A stretch of 64,000 nt of DNA from Lactococcus allomyrinae. GTDB lineage: Bacteria > Bacillota > Bacilli > Lactobacillales > Streptococcaceae. The position numbers and the translations under genes were made by a program. A model generated the notes under the pieces. It was not told where the DNA came from and searched no databases. It saw only the letters and a list, made by a program, of their open reading frames with translations. How positions within the stretch are numbered: the stretch's first letter is position 1; every line of letters begins with the position of its first letter. The stretch is from contig NZ_CP032627.1 in NCBI RefSeq assembly GCF_003627095.1, forward strand, positions 2,480,001 to 2,544,000, given 5' to 3'. Of the stretch, positions 33,400 through 43,423 are shown piece by piece.

Positions 33400-34665
33400 A
33401 TGAAAAAAATAGTCATCAATGGTGGAAAGCGTATTTCTGGAAAAATTTCAATTTCTGGAGCTAAAAATTCAGTGGTTGCATTGATTCCAGCAACAATCTT
33501 GGCGAATGATATTGTTACTCTTGAGGGAGTACCAGATATTTCTGATGTTACTAGTCTAGTTGAGATTATGGAAATTATGGGTGCAAAAATAGAGCGTAAT
33601 TTACCAGAAGGAAAACTTGTAATTGATACACGTTCTGTTGTTTCACGCCCGCTACCTTATGGTAAGATAAATTCATTGCGTGCATCTTATTACTTTAATG
33701 GTGCGTTGTTGGGACGTTTTGGTAAAGCGACAGTTGGACTTCCTGGAGGGTGTGATCTAGGCCCACGCCCGATTGACCTGCATATTAAAGCTTTTGAAGC
33801 ATTAGGCGCTGAATTTTCATATCTTGAAGATGCGATGCACTTAGAGCAAAAGTCGAATCATCTGCATGGTACGACCATCTATATGGATATGATATCTGTT
33901 GGAGCAACGATAAATACAATGCTTGCCGCAAGCAGAGCAGAAGGAATAACAATTATCGAAAATGCTGCTCGTGAACCAGAGATTATTGATGTGGCTACCT
34001 TACTCAATAATATGGGAGCAAAAGTTCGAGGTGCAGGAACGGATGTTATCCGTATCACCGGTACAGGAGAAATGCATGGAGCTCGTCATACAGTAATCCC
34101 TGACCGTATTGAAGCTGGAACTTACTTGGCGCTTGCAGCGGCAATGGGGGATGGTGTTATCGTTGAAAACGTAATTTATGAACACTTAGAATCTTTCATT
34201 GCGAAACTTGAGGAAATGGGTGTTCATATGACAATTCGTGAGGATAGCATTGAGGTTCATAAATCTGAAAACCTTAAAGCAGTTAATATTAAAACTGTTC
34301 CTTATCCAGGTTTTGCGACAGATTTGCAACAACCTATTACCCCACTTTTGCTTAAAGCAGAGGGACGTGGCTGGATTATGGATACCATTTATGAAAAGCG
34401 GATTAACCATGTTCCAGAACTTGCTCGTATGGGAGCTAACATTTCAATATTAGATGACAGAATTATCTATGAATCTCCTAGTAGCTTGGTAGGGAGTTGC
34501 GTTAAAGCAACAGACCTTCGGGCTGGTGCGGCTCTAGTTCTTGCTGGGATTATTGCAAATGGAAAGACAGAAATCTCAAATATTGAGTTTATTTTGAGAG
34601 GTTATGACCATATTATTGAAAAACTGACTTCTGTCGGTGTTGATATTAAACTTGTCGAAGCGTGA
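33400..34665 (+). CDS. murA: UDP-N-acetylglucosamine 1-carboxyvinyltransferase
   Basis: 421 aa, full length. First committed step of peptidoglycan synthesis: transfer of enolpyruvate from PEP to UDP-GlcNAc in the cytoplasm. Begins [20 protein letters not shown] with the K-N pair near residue 22. The active-site loop [20 protein letters not shown] contains the fosfomycin-target cysteine (GGCDLG). Firmicutes often carry two paralogues; this appears to be one of them (murA2/murZ type). No clear ribosome site. Confidence 0.95.
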   Translation: MKKIVINGGKRISGKISISGAKNSVVALIPATILANDIVTLEGVPDISDVTSLVEIMEIMGAKIERNLPEGKLVIDTRSVVSRPLPYGKINSLRASYYFNGALLGRFGKATVGLPGGCDLGPRPIDLHIKAFEALGAEFSYLEDAMHLEQKSNHLHGTTIYMDMISVGATINTMLAASRAEGITIIENAAREPEIIDVATLLNNMGAKVRGAGTDVIRITGTGEMHGARHTVIPDRIEAGTYLALAAAMGDGVIVENVIYEHLESFIAKLEEMGVHMTIREDSIEVHKSENLKAVNIKTVPYPGFATDLQQPITPLLLKAEGRGWIMDTIYEKRINHVPELARMGANISILDDRIIYESPSSLVGSCVKATDLRAGAALVLAGIIANGKTEISNIEFILRGYDHIIEKLTSVGVDIKLVEA

Positions 34666-34708
34666 CTATTTTCCAGATTTTTCGTATAAATAAGAGGAGG
34701 AAAGATAA

Positions 34709-34927
34709 ATGGCAGATAAATTGAAGTTTGAGATTGTTGAAGAGCTGATTGTGTTGTCTGAAAATGCAAAAGGTTGGCGCAAAGAGCTTAATCGTGTCTC
34801 TTGGAATGATGCAGAACCAAAATATGATATTCGCACTTGGTCACCTGACCATGAGAAGATGGGCAAAGGAATTACTTTGTCCGAAGAAGAATTTGGTGTT
34901 CTTTTGAAAGAACTAGGAAATAAATAA
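34709..34927 (+). CDS. ydbC: YdbC, PC4-like single-strand DNA-binding protein
   Basis: 72 aa, a close match to the L. lactis YdbC of known structure, a PC4/p15-type protein that binds single-stranded DNA as a dimer. Segments LKFEIVEELIVLSENAKGWR and YDIRTWSPDHEKMGKGITLS are typical. Follows murA by 43 bp with GAGGAGG ribosome site; terminator downstream. Cellular role unclear, possibly transcription or repair. Confidence 0.85.
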   Translation: MADKLKFEIVEELIVLSENAKGWRKELNRVSWNDAEPKYDIRTWSPDHEKMGKGITLSEEEFGVLLKELGNK

Positions 34928-34934
34928 AAAAAAT

Positions 34935-34956
34935 CCAGCGTATCAGCTGGTTTTTT
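34935..34956 (+). terminator. ydbC terminator
   Basis: CCAGC GTATCA GCTGG followed by TTTTTT; A-rich upstream, so may also serve the convergent gene. Confidence 0.75.
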
Positions 34957-34965
34957 CTATTTATT

Positions 34966-35322
34966 TTAATGGACAAAGACCATCACAACAACACCGATGT
35001 AGATGATAAAAGTAATGAAAAATGTTATACGCCACCAAAGCTTTAAGAAGCGGCGATAACTAAAGTGCTTATAATAGAATAAATCAAGTAAGAGCAAAAC
35101 AAGTGCTAATCCTGAGATGATAAGCAGATAGTAAGGAAGAACGCTGATACTTGTCGCATTTTTTGAGAAAATCTGCATACCTAAAATCAGAAAAATCGTA
35201 AAGATATCTGGAATTTTGAGTTTGCGATTGGTAATATGACGTAATTTGAAAAACTTGAAAATAAACACGAGCGCTATGAATACAATTAAAGGATAAAGCG
35301 CGATAAGGACTTTAGTAAACAT
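34966..35322 (-). CDS. DUF3397 family membrane protein
   Basis: 118 aa with four hydrophobic helices (LYPLIVFIALVFIFKFF; YYLLIISGLALVLLLLDLFY; WWRITFFITFIIYIGVVVM). Matches the DUF3397 family of small lactic acid bacterial membrane proteins. Function unknown. Downstream of bioY in the same direction. Confidence 0.7.
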   Translation of the reverse strand: MFTKVLIALYPLIVFIALVFIFKFFKLRHITNRKLKIPDIFTIFLILGMQIFSKNATSISVLPYYLLIISGLALVLLLLDLFYYKHFSYRRFLKLWWRITFFITFIIYIGVVVMVFVH

Positions 35323-35345
35323 AGGTTAATTGTAGCGGTTTTGAG

Positions 35346-35894
35346 CTAGTTTGTAAAGTATTTATTTACAGGAGAAAGTGCGCGGATAACTGCCAAGCCA
35401 AAAATGGTAACAAGCACTGCTTTAATAATCTCCACGACTAAAAATGGGGTAAAACCTGCTCGCAATGCATTTGCAAATTCAATGTTCATAAATAATTTAA
35501 TCCATAGTGTGCCTACAAGGAGCATGAGGATATGACCAATAATATTAACTGTGAGTGCTGGGAATAGTCGGTACTCTATTTTGTGGAGTGCCCAAGAAAT
35601 CAAAGTACCTATAAACAAAAAGGCAACGAGAAAACCACCTGTTGCTCCAAAAAGAACGGCAATACCAGAAGTTCCTCCTGTGAATACAGGAATACCAATA
35701 AAACCAAGAATTAAATAAATTAAAATAGCAAAAAAAGTTTCACGAGCTTTGAGAACGGTCGCGACAAGACCTACGGCAAGTGTTTGTAAAGTGATAGGGA
35801 CGATTCCTATTGGAATAGCTAATGGTGAAAGCACTGCAATGATTGCGGCACCTATTGCAATCAATGTGAGTGAATAAAGCTTTGTATTTTGCAT
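35346..35894 (-). CDS. bioY: BioY, biotin-specific ECF S component
   Basis: 182 aa integral membrane protein. BioY signatures: PITLQTLAVGLVATVLKARE and GFIGIPVFTGGTSGIAVLFG. It captures biotin and works with the shared ECF energising module. Six membrane helices expected. No biotin operator or riboswitch was seen upstream. Confidence 0.9.
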   Translation of the reverse strand: MQNTKLYSLTLIAIGAAIIAVLSPLAIPIGIVPITLQTLAVGLVATVLKARETFFAILIYLILGFIGIPVFTGGTSGIAVLFGATGGFLVAFLFIGTLISWALHKIEYRLFPALTVNIIGHILMLLVGTLWIKLFMNIEFANALRAGFTPFLVVEIIKAVLVTIFGLAVIRALSPVNKYFTN

Positions 35895-35970
35895 ATAAAA
35901 TCCTTTTAAGCATTAAATTTTGTGTAAAAGTAGAAGATAGATAGTTGTTTTATAGATAAAATAAAATATA

Positions 35971-36008
35971 CTAAAAAATCAAAACTTTTGCAAGCTTTGA
36001 TTTTTTAG
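35971..36008 (-). terminator. ybaK terminator
   Basis: Perfect 13-bp stem: CTAAAAAATCAAA (35971-35983) and TTTGATTTTTTAG (35996-36008). Lies just after the ybaK stop; T-run in both directions. Confidence 0.7.
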
Positions 36009-36014
36009 TATTGG

Positions 36015-36494
36015 TTAAATTTCGCGTATTTCAGCAAATTGAGCATGAACAAAATTTGCTAAAGTTTTTGGTTCAATCTGAATACTACGTCCAAGTTCAC
36101 CTGCCGAACAGATGATAAAGTCTTTATCTTGGGCGATTGTGTCTATAAAAATCGGAAATTTCTTGTTTTGCCAGATTCCGATAGGGTTATTTGCACCGTG
36201 GATATAGCCTGTTGTTTTTTGCAGCTCTTTTTGTGGAATCATAGTGACTTTTTTGTTGCCACTGACTTTTGCGAGCTTTTTCTCTGAGAGGTGTTCGGTC
36301 AAAGGAAGGATACCGATGATTGGACCTGTCCTATCTCCGATGAGGGCAAGGGTTTTATAGATGTCGCTACGCGTGATGTTGTCAGGGAGTGTGTCGCTTT
36401 CAAGTGCGTTGATAGCAAGACCGATATGCTTTATCTTTGCTTTGTCAAGAATTTGCTCAACAAGTGTTTTCTTTAATTTTTGCTTTTTAGCCAT
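36015..36494 (-). CDS. ybaK: Cys-tRNA(Pro)/Cys-tRNA(Cys) deacylase YbaK/EbsC
   Basis: 159 aa. Hydrolyses mischarged Cys-tRNA(Pro). Family marks: LTEHLSEKKLAKVSGNKKVT, HGANNPIGIWQNKKFPIFID with the conserved glycines, and ICSAGELGRSIQIEP near the end. Stand-alone gene between terminators. Confidence 0.9.
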   Translation of the reverse strand: MAKKQKLKKTLVEQILDKAKIKHIGLAINALESDTLPDNITRSDIYKTLALIGDRTGPIIGILPLTEHLSEKKLAKVSGNKKVTMIPQKELQKTTGYIHGANNPIGIWQNKKFPIFIDTIAQDKDFIICSAGELGRSIQIEPKTLANFVHAQFAEIREI

Positions 36495-36609
36495 GATTTC
36501 ATTATAAGGACTTGGAGATAAAACTTCAAGTCCTTTATATGGTATGTATGTAAAAGCTGTTTTTGCTTTAGAATAAATGAGCTACAGTTTAACTTAGTTT
36601 TGGTGAAAA

Positions 36610-37158
36610 TTAGTTTGTTTTGGGAACAAATATCTGAGGGAATTTTTTGATGAAAATGGAGAGGATAACCATTGCTGCTATGGCAGTAAGGATTCCGCTA
36701 ATGCCGTTTACGGCGAGTGAGTAGGCCACGGCTCCCCACCCTTTCCATGCGTACTGACTCCAAAAGATGATACCTGCAATAAAGTGGAAGAAGTATTTAA
36801 CAAGAACAGCTATGAAAATCCCTAATAGAACAGGGGAAAATTTGAGCTGGAGCGTCTTTTGGCGGAAAAGACCAGCAAGACCCAGAGAGAGTGGCGCTAA
36901 GATATATTCTAGAGAGGCTTGGCTGAGTGTGAGGATATAAGCGTGCCCAGTGATAATTGCAAGGATTCCCCAAATGAGCCCGCCAATAACTCCTGCAACA
37001 AATCCACGACGTAAACTTAGTAGCAAGATTGGAATACAGGCTAGTTCAATAATAATCCAGCCATAGACAGTATTAGGAATAAGGCTGATGATGAAAGCGA
37101 GCGCAGCCATGAAGGCTATCTCAGTCAACAAACGGATGTTGAATTTAGAATTAGACAT
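36610..37158 (-). CDS. thiT: ThiT, thiamine-specific ECF S component
   Basis: 182 aa from ATG 37156-37158 ([20 protein letters not shown]), nearly identical in many stretches to the structurally solved L. lactis ThiT, including [20 protein letters not shown] and [20 protein letters not shown], which hold thiamine-binding aromatics. Six membrane helices. Works with the shared ECF module. Controlled by the upstream TPP riboswitch. A longer in-frame start at 37209 would lie in the leader and is rejected. Confidence 0.95.
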   Translation of the reverse strand: MSNSKFNIRLLTEIAFMAALAFIISLIPNTVYGWIIIELACIPILLLSLRRGFVAGVIGGLIWGILAIITGHAYILTLSQASLEYILAPLSLGLAGLFRQKTLQLKFSPVLLGIFIAVLVKYFFHFIAGIIFWSQYAWKGWGAVAYSLAVNGISGILTAIAAMVILSIFIKKFPQIFVPKTN

Positions 37159-37165
37159 AAAAAAT

Positions 37166-37191
37166 CTCCTTTTTGATAAGCACAAAAGGAG
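37166..37191 (-). promoter_or_regulatory. Ribosome-site-sequestering hairpin of thiT
   Basis: In the message, CTCCTTTT pairs with AAAAGGAG, the latter being the thiT ribosome site. This is a plausible OFF structure for the riboswitch, implying translational control. Confidence 0.6.
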
Positions 37192-37221
37192 GGTTTTGAG
37201 AGGTGGCATTATTTGCCTTAT

Positions 37222-37300
37222 AACACATTCCTACGCTGGCATTATCCAGATCAGGTCAGATGGTATTTCTCACTCGCTGTTACGAGACCCATTGTGCAAA
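37222..37300 (-). promoter_or_regulatory. TPP riboswitch (THI element)
   Basis: Minus strand contains CTGATCTGGATAATGCCAGC followed by GTAGGAA, the nearly invariant 3' half of the THI box, and GAGAAATACC in the 5' half. CACA/TGTG ends close P1. Located upstream of thiT, it would lower ThiT synthesis when thiamine pyrophosphate is plentiful. Confidence 0.92.
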
Positions 37301-37369
37301 AATATTTTACAGCTTTAAGTTTAGCATAATTTTGGTAGAAAGTCATTTTAGGGGGATTAAAAGTAAAAG

Positions 37370-37395
37370 AAAACGAAGCTTATAAACTTCGTTTT
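37370..37395 (-). terminator. Terminator of LPXTG gene
   Basis: AAAACGAAG/CTTCGTTTT around CTTATAAA, with A before and T after; serves leftward transcription of the surface-protein gene. Confidence 0.7.
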
Positions 37396-37409
37396 TACAA
37401 TCATACAAG

Positions 37410-40400
37410 CTATTTTTTCGTATTCTTTCTATCTTTATTTCGCTTTTTACCTACTAATGTGGTAGCAGCAATTCCTAGAGTGGCAAGACCTGCTAGACCT
37501 AAAGCAGAGGTAGCAGTCCCTGTCTGAGGGAGGTCAACATTTTCGGCGCCTGTGATAAGATCATTGACGTTAGTATCGTTACCACCATTAGCACTACTAT
37601 CGTTATTGTCTTCAGCACCATCATTGATGTTTTCATTTTCATTGTCTTTTCCACTACCATTTTGTTCATTATCTCTGTTCGGTGGAGTGTCGCCATTATT
37701 GTTTTGCCCATTATCGCCATTTGGTGGGGTTCCATTTCCATTATCGCCGTTGCCATTGTCTTCCTCTGGCGGAGGTGGCTCTTGCTCTAACAACTCAAAG
37801 TCGCCTTCCTCGCCAAAAGTTGCACCTTCCATGAATGTCATGGTGGCAAAGCTAATATCATAAACCCACTCATCTAGAACAGCTGTAGAGTAAGACACGA
37901 ATGTAAACAAATCTTCTTCCTGTTGAGTGACACTAACCGTATATTTTTGCCAGATGAAATCTTGTTGCTGATGAGTAGAAGTATTATGATAATTACGGTT
38001 TAATAAACCTGCATTAACCATTGCTGTACGATTTTCGGGAGTATTTCTACGAATAGTCAGGAATAACAAATTGTTCCCCCGACGTAAGGAATATAAAAAT
38101 CATTCGCAGGATTATTACTTGCAAATCCGCTATTATAGTTTGTACGAGGTAAAGCGATAGTTAAAGTATCATTAGCTTCCAGTTTATTAAGTCTATCTTC
38201 CATATTGTATGTGCCTGTTCCTCCCCAAGTGGCTGTTTGATTGCTCAAACTATCCCAGGTTACCGCAACAAGGTCCTCATAATCAACATTTTTATCTACA
38301 AAACGCCATGCACCCGATGAACCTTGACCTGTAGCAATCCATGCTCCAAGACCAATCAGACCCTCAGCTATATTAGTTGATGTCCCACTCATCGAACCAA
38401 ACATTCCTCGACCATATGGTCCACTTACCTTACGCTCGGTTTTCTCGTTCAAGTATATCCCAGCTGTATCAAGTCCAGTGGTCTCACCTTCTCCCAAAAT
38501 AATTTTCTCCCAAAGCGGGGTAAAATGAATATCTTGAGATTTCAAAAATTCGATTGATGCCTCTCCAAATCTAAAATTGGGTAAATAAGAAGAACCATTA
38601 GTTTCGGTAGCAAGCCTAAGCAATTCCTCCCTCAGAGCTTCAACTTCATCATCTCCGAGTTCACCTCCATGTTCAGCAATATAAGCACCTATAATTTGGC
38701 TTGTTGTTAACTGTAAGGGCACTTGACGTGGGACTTGTATTTCCTCACCGTCTGCCATCGTATACCACAGGTTTCCATCCACATCAAGGAAGTAGCCGTT
38801 TGCTATATCTTCATCGGACAACTCTCCTACATCGGCTTTCGTCAGATAAGTTATTGTAACATTGCCCACTTCGTCAACATTAATCGCTGCTGGGTCAATC
38901 ATCATCTTGATATAACGCGTGTAGTGTGCTTCATCGACATTGGTTACTCGTTCTCCTACCATTCCAAATCCCCCATAATATCAAGACTTGGACCTAGGCT
39001 ATACCCAGGACTTCTTAAGTGAGCGTAGTAACGGCGTGCATTATCTCCGAAGATATTAGCAACATCCGCACCATGTGCTTTTTCAATTGCCTCCAATAAA
39101 GTTGAGCGTGATGGTGCATAGAGTGCGTTGTGTTCTTCTTGATACTCAGTATTATGTAGATTTTCTAAACTACCTGATGTGCGAAAACTATGTACAGAGA
39201 CATCTCCTCGATCAATATTACCAATACGCTCCTTGTTTCCAAAACGAAAGCCCTCATAGGCATCCATATAGTCTAACCGTTCATCAAGGTTATCAATTTG
39301 ACTTTGGGTTAGTGCGCCGTTGCGTGCTTCAGGATTATTTTTAAAGGTAATGTTTAATCTCTGCTCAGTGTGATAAAGCGGATGTTCTCCTAGTAAAGTA
39401 GGTGCTCCATCTTCATCATAAATCTGATGGAAAGACCAAGTCGCTCCTGGCCAATTTTCAGGATCCCAGTTATTAGGAACACCATCTATAGGCTCGCCCT
39501 CTGGAGAAAAAATGCCCTCATCATCGAAAGGCGAGTCATTGACATCATAATAAATGATAACGGGAACTTGTGTCATCGCTGTAAAATTAGATTGTTCAGT
39601 AGGACTTAGAGCATTAAATTCTTCAACAGTAAGTCGCTGACGAGTACCATCATCGGATCGCTCATTTGCGACATAGTGGGTGATTTTATCTTCTACTGTA
39701 GCAGGAATACTTCTCATAACAGGTCTTGACTCTCCAGTTTCATCGTCAATTTCTGCATTAATAATAAAGTGAGAAAGCACGAAGTCAACAATAGCTTGTT
39801 CATTATTTGGGTCTGTAGCCCAACTGTTTAGTGCTTCTTCTCTATCTCCGGAGGTTACGTCCAAGTTAGCTTCGGCAGCGATTGTCCCAAACAAATGAAC
39901 GAGTAGCTCGCGGAAATTGCCGTTTTGGCTCAAAGCCTTTGCATCCCAAACCATCTTCCAAGCGTCATTTGAATTTTCATAGTTCCTATCTTCTTCCTCA
40001 TCAAAATAGCCAGGATCTGTCGTCGTACCGTCAAGTCCGAGATTGTCAAGGTCAATGTCATCAGATTGCTCAATATCCCAAACAGTATTCCAAACAGGCG
40101 GTGACCACGACACATTTGATACTGTAGTATAAATCGTCTGAGGATTTGCTAATCCTGCTGTGGGGTTGTCCTCGTCAAATACTGGATTCCAGCCGTGTAC
40201 GTCTCTATCCCAGTCAGGGTTTGCCATCTGAAAAAGTTCTTCAAATTGCCGTGGTGTTTCTGGGGCTTCCCAGCTTGGCGACAAAAGGAGAAACTTCTGA
40301 CTTTCCTCGTCCCGTGCGGCATAAGCCCAAATCAACCTGAGATTAGTTTCGTTTTCATCTTCCTCTGGATCAAAGTCAGGATTGAGCAAAACGAGCCAGC

Positions 40401-40701
40401 GTCCGCCAGTAAGTGTAGGTGGTGCGAGGTCTTCCGTGCCCAGCTGAAAAGGTCCATCAATCCCTAGAGAGACACCAAAGTTTGTATCAAAAAGCTCAAT
40501 ATCCTCCAAAATCTCATGTGCAAACGAGTTCATACCTGCCTCATCTTCGGCGAGGCTTTGCAGGAAATGAATGGCATCTTCCTCATCTTTGCGCCGATAG
40601 GAGCGGTAAGCAGCAAGTGCGGGTTGTCCGCCCATGAGCATCGTCATTGCGATTGTCAAAATTTTTAATGAATTTCTTTTGTAATTTTTATTTTCATTCA
40701 T
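37410..40701 (-). pseudogene. Large LPXTG cell-wall-anchored surface protein, two frameshifts
   Basis: Three overlapping pieces (38956-40701, 38057-38962, 37410-38069) form one gene. The N-terminus has a signal peptide (KILTIAMTMLMGGQPALAA). The C-terminus has an Asn/Asp/Gly-rich wall-spanning linker, LPQTG, a hydrophobic helix and a basic tail for sortase anchoring. Each break is repaired by one extra G in a five-G run (C runs at 38970-38974 and 38076-38080): GGFGMVGERV and VGGNNLLFLT, giving 1097 aa. Large acidic ectodomain of unknown target. Ribosome site AGGAG; (TA)n promoter upstream. Confidence 0.8.
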
Positions 40702-40742
40702 GAATTATTCTCCTGTTTTTTTATTTTTTAGGCCTTAATTCC

Positions 40743-40770
40743 ATTATATATATATATATATATATATCAA
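40743..40770 (-). promoter_or_regulatory. Promoter with (TA)n spacer for the LPXTG gene
   Basis: Minus strand: TTGATA (40765-40770), a 16-bp spacer made entirely of alternating TA, then TATAAT (40743-40748), about 40 bp before the start codon. Changes in TA repeat number would alter -35/-10 spacing. Confidence 0.65.
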
Positions 40771-40969
40771 GTGATTTGAAATTTTCTAATAAAATTCTAA
40801 TTTGGTTAAAAAATAAGAAAGGATAGAGAGGGATTTTTGGCTTGCATAAAATATTTTTAAGTCAACATAAAAAAATGATAAGTTCAGAATGGACAAATGT
40901 TTGTTAGAATGATTTCATAGACAAATTCGGATAGCAAAAAGCGGTCGAGTAAGTAACTATGAAAGTTAG

Positions 40970-41199
40970 CACAGAGAGCTTGTGGTGGTGAGAACAAGCG
41001 TAGCGGAAGTGGTGAAAATGGCTTGATGAGCGTGTGTTAGTGAGTTTTCGAGCTAACAACGGTGTGGTTCTCGTTATTGGACTTGAAAGTTGCTTTTGAT
41101 AGCTTTGGCTCGGTTTGAGTGTGAGGGTATCAGTAGGCTTGAATTAAGAATGGTACCACGATTTAGCTCGTTTCTTTTGTGAAATGGGCTATTTTTTGA
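40970..41199 (+). promoter_or_regulatory. T-box leader of the methionine transporter operon
   Basis: Contains the stem I start pattern AGAGAGCTTGTGGTGGTGAG, a specifier region with GTGAAAATGGC (ATG codon, 41018-41020, methionine), the T-box antiterminator motif TGGTACCACG (41151-41160), and a terminator (TAGCTCGTTTC/GAAATGGGCTA with six T, 41165-41197). Uncharged methionine tRNA would favour read-through into metQ. Confidence 0.85.
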
Positions 41200-41246
41200 T
41201 TATAAGAATTTGTTTGAAATAGATAGAAATTATAGGAGATTTGATA

Positions 41247-42107
41247 ATGAATCCAAGAAACAGAAATATTTTGATTGCGGTTGTTGTCGTAGTCATCATC
41301 GCAATAGCCGCCTTTTTCGGCTTGAATCACAAAGCTGGTGCTTCTAAAACAGCGAATAAAACTGTAAATATTGGGATTATGACGGGAACAAAGCAAGATG
41401 ACTCAATCTGGAAGGCTGTTTCTAAGACAGCAAAAGACAAATATGGTATTACACTAAAATTTACACACTTTACGGACTATACACAGCCAAATACAGCGCT
41501 AAAAAATGGCGATATTGATTTGAATGCTTTCCAACACTATGCTTTTCTTAATGATTGGAATAAAGCGAATAATGGAACTTTAGTTGCGATTGGGGATACA
41601 GTGATTTCTCCGATTGGTGTGTATTCTAAGACGCTTAAAAATCTTAGTGATATTAAAGAGGGTGGAACGATTGCAGTACCAAATGATGCTTCAAATGAAA
41701 GTCGTGCCCTTTATGTTTTGAAGTCTGCAGGGCTTATCAAGCTTGACGTTTCAGGAACTTCTCTGGCTACAGTAAAAGACATCACATCAAATCCTAAGAA
41801 GTTGGTGGTTAAAGAACTTGATGCGTCACAAACTGCTCGTGCTTTGGACTCTGTAGATGCTGCTGTGATTAATAATAACTATGCGGTAACTGCTGGTCTT
41901 AAACAGTCTGATGCGATCTATACTGAGCCAGTTAATAAAGATAGTCAACAATGGATTAATATTATTGTTGCAAACAAGAAAGATAAAAATAACACGCTTT
42001 ATAAAGATGTTGTGAAAGCTTATGAATCTCCTGCAACGAAGAAAGCTATTGAAAAAGCTTATCCAGACAAGAGCACAATTCCTGCTTGGGGCTTGAAGTT
42101 GAAATAG
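41247..42107 (+). CDS. metQ: Methionine ABC transporter binding protein MetQ (PlpA-like)
   Basis: 286 aa. NlpA/MetQ family: VNIGIMTGTKQDDSIWKAVS, DLNAFQHYAFLNDWNK, IAVPNDASNESRALYVLKSA, then the C-terminal EKAYPDKSTIPAW. Captures methionine outside the cell for MetNI. The N-terminal hydrophobic helix (ILIAVVVVVIIAIAAFFGL) lacks a lipobox cysteine, so it is anchored by a membrane helix. ATG 41247 chosen on TAGGAG. First gene after the T-box. Confidence 0.92.
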   Translation: MNPRNRNILIAVVVVVIIAIAAFFGLNHKAGASKTANKTVNIGIMTGTKQDDSIWKAVSKTAKDKYGITLKFTHFTDYTQPNTALKNGDIDLNAFQHYAFLNDWNKANNGTLVAIGDTVISPIGVYSKTLKNLSDIKEGGTIAVPNDASNESRALYVLKSAGLIKLDVSGTSLATVKDITSNPKKLVVKELDASQTARALDSVDAAVINNNYAVTAGLKQSDAIYTEPVNKDSQQWINIIVANKKDKNNTLYKDVVKAYESPATKKAIEKAYPDKSTIPAWGLKLK

Positions 42108-42180
42108 AAATACGGAGGTGCCTACTTGCGCAAGAGTTGCGTATTTAGGGAGAAGGTAGTTTAAAGTTAGGGAGTAAATG

Positions 42181-43050
42181 ATGAATCCAAGAAATAGAAA
42201 TATTATTATTGCTGTTGTCGTTGTTGTGATAATCGCTGTTGCTGCGTTTATTGGTTTAAGTCATAAGTCTAATACGGCGAATGCAAGTAAAAATGGTACT
42301 AAAACGGTCAAAGTCGGTATCATGAGTGGAGATAAGCAAGACCAAGCGGTCTGGAAGTCTGTTGCTAAAACAGCGAAAGATAAGTATAATCTGAACTTGA
42401 AGTTTGTGTATTTTACGGATTATAATCAACCTAATGAAGCTTTGCTTTCGGGAGATATTGATGTAAATGCTTTTCAGTCTTATAACTATGTAGATAACTG
42501 GAATAAGGCGCATCATACTGATATTGTTTCTGTTGGAAATACTTATATCACTCCAATGCATATCTATTCTCAAAAAATTAAAGATATTTCAGATGTGAAA
42601 GATAGAGATTCTGTTGCGATTCCAAATGATGCGGCGAATGAAAGTCGTGCGCTCTTTGTCTTACAAAGTGCTGGGTTGATAAAGTTGAATACGACTGATG
42701 CAACGAAGCTTGTGGGCTTGCCTGATATTACAAGTAATCCGAAAAATCTGCAAATCAAAGAAGTAGATGCGAGTCAAACACCACGTGCACTTAGCTCAGT
42801 TACGATTTCTGTGGTAAACTATAACTATGCGACTGCGGCAAGTCTGCCAAAGAGTGAGTCTATCTACATGGAACCTTTGGACAAAACTTCTGCGCAATAT
42901 ATCAACTTTATTGCTACGACAAAAAAAGAGAAGAACAATAAAGTTTACAAAGAAGTTGCGAAAGCCTATGCTTCAGAGGAAACAAAGAAAGCAATTAAGA
43001 CACAATATCCAGATGGTGGCGAGCTACCAGCTTGGAATTTAAAATTGTAA
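42181..43050 (+). CDS. metQ: Second MetQ-type binding protein (PlpB-like)
   Basis: 289 aa, a tandem paralogue of the preceding gene with the same MNPRNRN start, helix anchor without cysteine, and DVNAFQSYNYVDNWNK, AIPNDAANESRALFVLQSAG. Likely a duplicate with altered ligand preference (methionine derivatives or sulfoxide). GGAG six bases before ATG 42181. Confidence 0.92.
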   Translation: MNPRNRNIIIAVVVVVIIAVAAFIGLSHKSNTANASKNGTKTVKVGIMSGDKQDQAVWKSVAKTAKDKYNLNLKFVYFTDYNQPNEALLSGDIDVNAFQSYNYVDNWNKAHHTDIVSVGNTYITPMHIYSQKIKDISDVKDRDSVAIPNDAANESRALFVLQSAGLIKLNTTDATKLVGLPDITSNPKNLQIKEVDASQTPRALSSVTISVVNYNYATAASLPKSESIYMEPLDKTSAQYINFIATTKKEKNNKVYKEVAKAYASEETKKAIKTQYPDGGELPAWNLKL

Positions 43051-43133
43051 AAAGAGGATTCTTGCTTTGAAAAGCAGAAGTTCTTTGTCAATTCAATGCG
43101 ATGAACAGGATGGCTTGGATTGACGGATAAATA

Positions 43134-43214
43134 AACTGTCAGATGGTGGATGAAGGATGATTTCAGTCTGCTGATTGGGGGCGCTTAGACTGGTCGCACT
43201 CATCTGACAGTTTT
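43134..43214 (+). terminator. Long inverted repeat between metQ and metN
   Basis: AACTGTCAGATG (43134-43145) and CATCTGACAGTT (43201-43212), 12 bp perfect, enclosing 55 nt, then TTGTCGG. It lies in a 373-bp gap within the met operon that also holds TTCAATGCG-type repeat fragments. May attenuate transcription to give more binding protein than ATPase. Confidence 0.5.
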
Positions 43215-43423
43215 GTCGGTCATTTGGCAGGGAATGAAGTCAAGGCTTATTCAGCGCGCTGAATTTAGTCGGACGAAAATCAAAGCTTAGTACTGTTTTG
43301 TCCTCCGTCTAAGAGGTGAAAAGAGGGGTTAGCACGTACTTGCTTTGATAAAAAAATGGAAGGACTAAGTTTGACTACTGATTTGAAGTCAGGGTAACAA
43401 TAGGTCAAACTTATATTTTAATT

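Noticed and set aside
37552-37863. Plus-strand Ser/Leu-rich ORF opposite the wall-spanning linker
   Set aside because: A mirror image of the Asn/Asp/Gly repeats of the LPXTG protein.
38057-38962. Three separate genes in the LPXTG region
   Set aside because: Pieces overlap in different frames, only the first has a signal peptide and only the last a sorting signal, and single-G additions in five-G runs join them smoothly. Treated as one gene.
38076-38974. Phase variation by slippage in the two five-G runs of the surface gene
   Set aside because: Five-base runs are short for slippage, and the same one-G lesion occurs in unrelated prophage and host genes, so an assembly artefact is more likely. 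The (TA)n promoter is kept as the better phase-variation candidate.
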